A model generated the notes under the pieces. It worked only from the letters and a program-made list of their open reading frames with translations, did no database searches and was not told the DNA's origin. From Roseburia faecis (GTDB lineage: Bacteria; Bacillota; Clostridia; Lachnospirales; Lachnospiraceae), in contig NZ_CVRR01000037.1 in NCBI RefSeq assembly GCF_001406815.1, forward strand, positions 1 to 64,000: 64,000 nucleotides of DNA. The letters are read 5' to 3'. The position numbers were made by a program, and so were the translations under genes. This document shows positions 60,606 to 64,000 of this stretch, piece after piece. Numbering within the stretch: the first letter of the stretch is position 1; each line of letters begins with the position of its first letter.

Positions 60606-61904
60606 TTACTCTGTAAGTGAGCTGTTTAACTGCTCGTTTAATGCTTCTGTCTTTTCCTTAGCATTGTCTGCTGTGATCTGTCCTTCAGCACCGTGTACAA
60701 ATGCATCACCGAATGGTGTAGCTGCATCCCAGTAAGCCTGCATTGGGATGATTGGCTGAGCGATAGAGCAATTTGTTGCTACGTTTGCCAAAGCTGATGC
60801 AACTGCATCCTTAGCAACTTCTTCGTTAGAAACAAGGTTTGTATTAACAGGAGCCTGCTTTCTTAACTCAAAATGCTTTAACTGTGCGTCTTCGCTTCCT
60901 AAGTATGCAGCAAGCTTAACAGCAACTTCCTGATTCTTGCAGTTCGGGTTAACACCAATAGCCTTAGAACCAAGGAATGCCTTCAGCTGGCAGTCTTTTC
61001 CGTCAACGTTGATTGTAGGAAGGGCTGCAACACCAACGTTCTCCTCACCAAGGTTCTTAACTACTGCATCATAATTCCAGTTACCATTGAAGTAAGCATT
61101 TACAGATCCATCCTTTAATCCGGCAAGACCAAGGGATCCTTCGTTATTGTCCATTACGAAATTCTTGTTGTTGAATAAGTCAACAATGTACTTTGTTACT
61201 GCTACAGCGTTGTCTCCGCCGAAGTCATATCCCTTAGATGCATCTGTACCATCTCCGAAGATTGTACATCCGTTTGCTGCATAGAAGGAAGCAAGATACC
61301 AGCCATTGTCAAATGGGAAAGAAACTTTTCCTTTCTCAAGCATTGTATCAAGGCTCTTTACATCATCTTCTGAGAAGACTCTCTTATCATAATACATAAA
61401 CCATGTATTTGGTGTATAAGGAACACCATAAATATCTCCGTTGTATGTAACAGTTGCTGCCATAGCTTCTGGGTTGGAGCTCTTAACATATTCTGCTACA
61501 TCTCCACCGAGCTTTGTTAATGCTCCGGCATCAACCAGATCAGCAATCTGGTCATTTGCAAACATGTATACATCCGCTGCACTTGCAGGATCCTGTAATA
61601 CGGTGTCTTTTGCATCAGACTCTGAACATGTTACATATTCATATTTAATGTTCCACTCCGGATGTTCCTCGTTAAATGCCTCACACTCTGTCTTTAACCA
61701 TGCCCCCTGTGCATCATCCTGATCCTCGGAAGGTCCCATAACAGTAAGTTTTACATCAACCGGTTCTGCTGACTCGGAAGTGCTTCCACTGTTTGCTGCC
61801 TGTGTTCCATCATTAGATGCTCCGTTGTCCTTGCTGCCGCATCCAGCGAACATTGTAGCTGTCATTGCTGCGACAAGCATTGCTGCTAATACTTTCTTTT
61901 TCAT
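60606..61904 (-). CDS. Maltodextrin-binding lipoprotein (MalE-type)
   Basis: A 432-residue extracellular solute-binding protein. Lipobox MFAGCG at about residue 20, then a Ser/Asn-rich linker. The fold follows MalE: LTVMGPSEDQDDAQGAW at the start, YGVPYTPNTWFMYYDKR, and FNGNWNYDAVVKNLG in the ligand region. ATG 61904 has AGGAGAGGAAAACG. It lies between malQ and the permeases. Confidence 0.93.
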   Translation of the reverse strand: MKKKVLAAMLVAAMTATMFAGCGSKDNGASNDGTQAANSGSTSESAEPVDVKLTVMGPSEDQDDAQGAWLKTECEAFNEEHPEWNIKYEYVTCSESDAKDTVLQDPASAADVYMFANDQIADLVDAGALTKLGGDVAEYVKSSNPEAMAATVTYNGDIYGVPYTPNTWFMYYDKRVFSEDDVKSLDTMLEKGKVSFPFDNGWYLASFYAANGCTIFGDGTDASKGYDFGGDNAVAVTKYIVDLFNNKNFVMDNNEGSLGLAGLKDGSVNAYFNGNWNYDAVVKNLGEENVGVAALPTINVDGKDCQLKAFLGSKAIGVNPNCKNQEVAVKLAAYLGSEDAQLKHFELRKQAPVNTNLVSNEEVAKDAVASALANVATNCSIAQPIIPMQAYWDAATPFGDAFVHGAEGQITADNAKEKTEALNEQLNSSLTE

Positions 61905-61986
61905 CGTTTTCCTCTCCTTTTTCAAAAATGATAGTTCAAAAGTATCTATATAAAACGCCTCTGCGCTCTATATCGTAATTTCTGCG

Positions 61987-63483
61987 TCATCTGCGGTATA
62001 CCGCCGCAAGATTCCGTATCCACGCCCGACGGCTTTCCGCGAGCTGTTCTTTGTTCAATCTCCACCGCCAGTTATAACCCACGGTAGACGGTGCATTCAT
62101 TCTTGCCTCGTTCCCGAGCTTCAGCAAATCCTGCATCTGTATGACCGCGATGTCTGCAATACTTGCATATGCACACCGGATCAGTGCATCCGGGATTTCT
62201 TCCTGACTGCTGATGTTGAGATATTCATACAGATAAGCCAGTTCATATTCTGTCTTGTCCCTGAAATATCCTACAATCGTATCATTGTCATGCGTTCCCG
62301 CGTATACCACTGTGTGGCTTCCCGGATAATTATGTGGCAGATGTTCATTGGACGGATCTCCGTCAAATGCAAACATCAGAACTTTTGTGTCCAGCCACCC
62401 TGTCTTTGCAAGGAGTTTTTTCACTCCCGGTATCAATGCCTTGCCGCCGTAATCATCGGCGATCACTGTTGTTCCATTCAAAACGGAATTCAAAGCGTCG
62501 GTCAGTTTGCGCCCCGGTCCCTTCATCCACCGTCCGCCTGAAGCATCCGTGGCATCTTTCGGAACCATATAATTTTTGACGAACCCGATGAAATGATCCA
62601 TCCGGATTACATCAAAGAGCTTTGTACTGATCTGCATTCTTCGTTTCCACCAGGAAAACCCATCCTCCTGCATGAGAGGCCAGTTATACAGTGGATTTCC
62701 CCATACCTGACCTGTTTCGGAAAACTTATCCGGAATTGCAGCTGCCACATAAGCAGCTTCGCCATTCTCATCCAGTAAAAACTGTTCCGGATGCATCCAG
62801 GTATCCACGCTGTCCTTTCCCACATAAAATGGTACATCTCCGATCAGCTGGATTCCTTTGCTGTTGGCATATTCCCTAAGTTTTCCCCACTGCTGGAAGA
62901 ACTTATATTGGCAAAACACCCAAAACATGATGTTATTATACATCTCTTTTCGGCACTTTGCAAGCGCAACCGGTTGTTTTTTTTGAATATTTTCCGGCCA
63001 GCTCTGCCAGTTCTGGTTTCCATTGGATACTTTCAGTGCCATATACAGTCCATAATCTTCGACCCAGTCCCTGTTTTCTTCTACAAACTGCTGAAATTCC
63101 GGTTCGTGTTCGTCAAACCGACCAAATGCTTTCTGCAGAACCAGCGTCCTGTTTTCAAAGAGTGCTGCATAATCAATGGCAGATTTCTGTGTTCCCCAGT
63201 AATAGTTCCGGATTTCCTCCGGCGTCAGAAGCTTTTCTCTGGCAAGCTGATCCAGATCAATCAGATAAGGATTTCCGGCAAATGCCGACAAGCTCTGATA
63301 TGGGCTGTCCCCAAAACTTGTAGGTCCGACAGGAAGCACCTGCCAGTACTTTTGTTTCAGATCCACCAGCAGATCCACAAAATGGAATGCTGCATCACCC
63401 AGAGTGCCAATACCATACTCTGACGGTAGGCTTGATACTGCAAGAAGGATTCCGGAACCTCTTGCTACTTCTTGTCCTTCCAA
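61987..63483 (-). CDS. malQ: 4-alpha-glucanotransferase
   Basis: A 498-residue GH77 amylomaltase, rearranging imported maltodextrins. Marks include GSGILLAVSSLPSEYGIGTLG at the start, the nucleophile Asp in VIRMDHFIGF, a Glu further on and the Asp in YAGTHDNDTIVGY. I take TTG 63483 as start (site CGGGGTGAAGAATC); ATG is absent in the N-terminal part. First gene of the locus, 82 bases before the binding-protein gene. Confidence 0.93.
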   Translation of the reverse strand: MEGQEVARGSGILLAVSSLPSEYGIGTLGDAAFHFVDLLVDLKQKYWQVLPVGPTSFGDSPYQSLSAFAGNPYLIDLDQLAREKLLTPEEIRNYYWGTQKSAIDYAALFENRTLVLQKAFGRFDEHEPEFQQFVEENRDWVEDYGLYMALKVSNGNQNWQSWPENIQKKQPVALAKCRKEMYNNIMFWVFCQYKFFQQWGKLREYANSKGIQLIGDVPFYVGKDSVDTWMHPEQFLLDENGEAAYVAAAIPDKFSETGQVWGNPLYNWPLMQEDGFSWWKRRMQISTKLFDVIRMDHFIGFVKNYMVPKDATDASGGRWMKGPGRKLTDALNSVLNGTTVIADDYGGKALIPGVKKLLAKTGWLDTKVLMFAFDGDPSNEHLPHNYPGSHTVVYAGTHDNDTIVGYFRDKTEYELAYLYEYLNISSQEEIPDALIRCAYASIADIAVIQMQDLLKLGNEARMNAPSTVGYNWRWRLNKEQLAESRRAWIRNLAAVYRR

Positions 63484-63587
63484 GATTCTTCACCCCGTCT
63501 TTTAAATCACGAATTCTCCTTCGGATTATTGGAAAAACCATCTAAAAATCTTTTTGGATTGTTTCGTGTTTTTTCGTATCTGTCTTA

Positions 63588-63616
63588 ATTTTAGTTTCTC
63601 TACGTCATTTTGTCAA
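63588..63616 (-). promoter_or_regulatory. malQ promoter with nearby operator-like sequence
   Basis: On the minus strand TTGACA (63611-63616) and TAAAAT (63588-63593) are 17 bases apart. Around the -35, AACGATTTTGCGTT (about 63615-63628) is a partly symmetric CG-flanked sequence, the sort LacI-family regulators bind. The leader to malQ is about 100 bases. Confidence 0.6.
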
Positions 63617-63731
63617 CGATTTTGCGTTTTCGGACACCATTTTCCCCACTTTTCACGTATTTTATATTGTGTTTTTGTACATATTCACAACACTATTGCT
63701 CTGTTTTTTCGAAACTTTTTTTGAGAAAGAA

Positions 63732-63760
63732 TTGCACAGTTTCCCAAACTGATTTATAAT
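63732..63760 (+). promoter_or_regulatory. Promoter of the LacI-family gene with inverted repeat
   Basis: TTGCAC (63732-63737) and TATAAT (63755-63760) are 17 bases apart. The spacer contains CAGTTT-CCC-AAACTG (63737-63751), a perfect 6-bp inverted repeat and a candidate operator. The intergenic stretch 63484-63793 thus carries two divergent promoters and no gene. Confidence 0.65.
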
Positions 63761-63793
63761 CATTTAAACATAAGGAATCACAGGAGAAAATAT

Positions 63794-64000
63794 ATGGCTA
63801 CAATCAAAGATATTGCCAATCGTCTTGGAGTTTCTGTAAGCACAGTCTCCAAAGGTTTAAACGGCGCAAGTGACATAAGTGATGAGCTGCGGCAGATGGT
63901 TCTCGATACCGCTGTGGAGATGGGATACAGCACCAAGCGTTCCAAGAAAGTGGAAAACCGCAAGCTTTGCATTTTCATAGAAAACATGAATTACGAAACA
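63794..64000 (+). CDS. LacI-family transcriptional regulator, N-terminal part
   Basis: ATG 63794 follows CAGGAGAAAATAT. The 69 visible residues contain the LacI helix-turn-helix and hinge start (MATIKDIANRLGVSVSTVSK, GLNGASDISDELRQMVLDTA) and the first strand of the sugar-binding domain. The gene continues beyond the window. Divergent from malQ, it is the likely regulator of the starch locus. Confidence 0.92.
   Translation, partial: MATIKDIANRLGVSVSTVSKGLNGASDISDELRQMVLDTAVEMGYSTKRSKKVENRKLCIFIENMNYET

Overview
The window reads as a chromosomal segment of a gut Lachnospiraceae-type Firmicute (Roseburia, Agathobacter or a relative). The evidence is the moderately low GC, AGGAGG ribosome binding sites, sporulation genes (spoIIID, sipL), veg, guaA, a MsmX-dependent type maltodextrin transporter set and starch enzymes, and several protein families common in that group (DUF4317, DUF4846, DUF3794/LysM, Nudix-HAD fusion). 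No rRNA, tRNA or CRISPR array was seen. Nearly all genes lie on the minus strand.

Bases 1-20,900 are an accessory region ending at the 3' end of guaA. It holds an IS66-family end that cuts a gene, a recombinase fragment, a Fic protein, an EcsC protein, a shrunken IS66 relic with a hybrid TnpA/transposase ORF, a 1260-residue SF1 helicase, and three short gene blocks. The block boundaries (about 8163, 12640 and 17178) carry copies of the last 11-12 bases of guaA (TTAYTCAAACTC), with hairpins on the downstream side and related sequence on the upstream side. I read this as a stack of small islands inserted one after another at the guaA 3' end. The cargo looks like defence, toxin-antitoxin or self-immunity genes: an unrecognised 482-aa protein with a nuclease-like C-terminus, UPF0158 and SWIM-tail-like proteins, RhuM, a DUF6933 pair with a phased GTCTCA repeat region, a DUF4869/P-loop ATPase/broken third gene set, and an S66 peptidase/GNAT/Nudix-HAD/HAD set.

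Bases 20,925-31,300 are mostly core: guaA with a clear promoter and terminator, an alpha/beta hydrolase, thiamine salvage (thiE, thiW, thiM), spoIIID, a 51-bp periodic repeat region, a tiny membrane protein, a secreted GH5 glucanase, and a copper module (csoR-copA) whose CsoR operator sits inside the promoter and whose copA appears to contain a separately translatable CopZ-like end.

Bases 31,290-40,000 are a mixed region: a HigBA-type toxin-antitoxin pair, a DUF4846 lipoprotein, a broken CarD-like gene, a PD-(D/E)xK family protein, and surface proteins (CAP+SLH domains, and a frameshifted GLUG-repeat protein).

Bases 40,000-56,500 are housekeeping and cell-envelope genes: DUF218, acylphosphatase, aminotransferase, a striking fusion of a TetM-like ribosomal GTPase with a YacP/Rae1-type NYN nuclease, DUF4317, HD hydrolase, methionine aminopeptidase with SEC-C, NlpC/P60 hydrolase, sipL, veg, plsC and a chemoreceptor.

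Bases 56,571-64,000 form a starch/maltodextrin locus. malQ, a binding protein, two permeases and a lipoprotein alpha-amylase run leftwards, and a LacI-family regulator is divergent at the right edge. Extracellular amylase makes maltodextrins, the ABC transporter imports them and MalQ processes them. No ATPase subunit gene is present.
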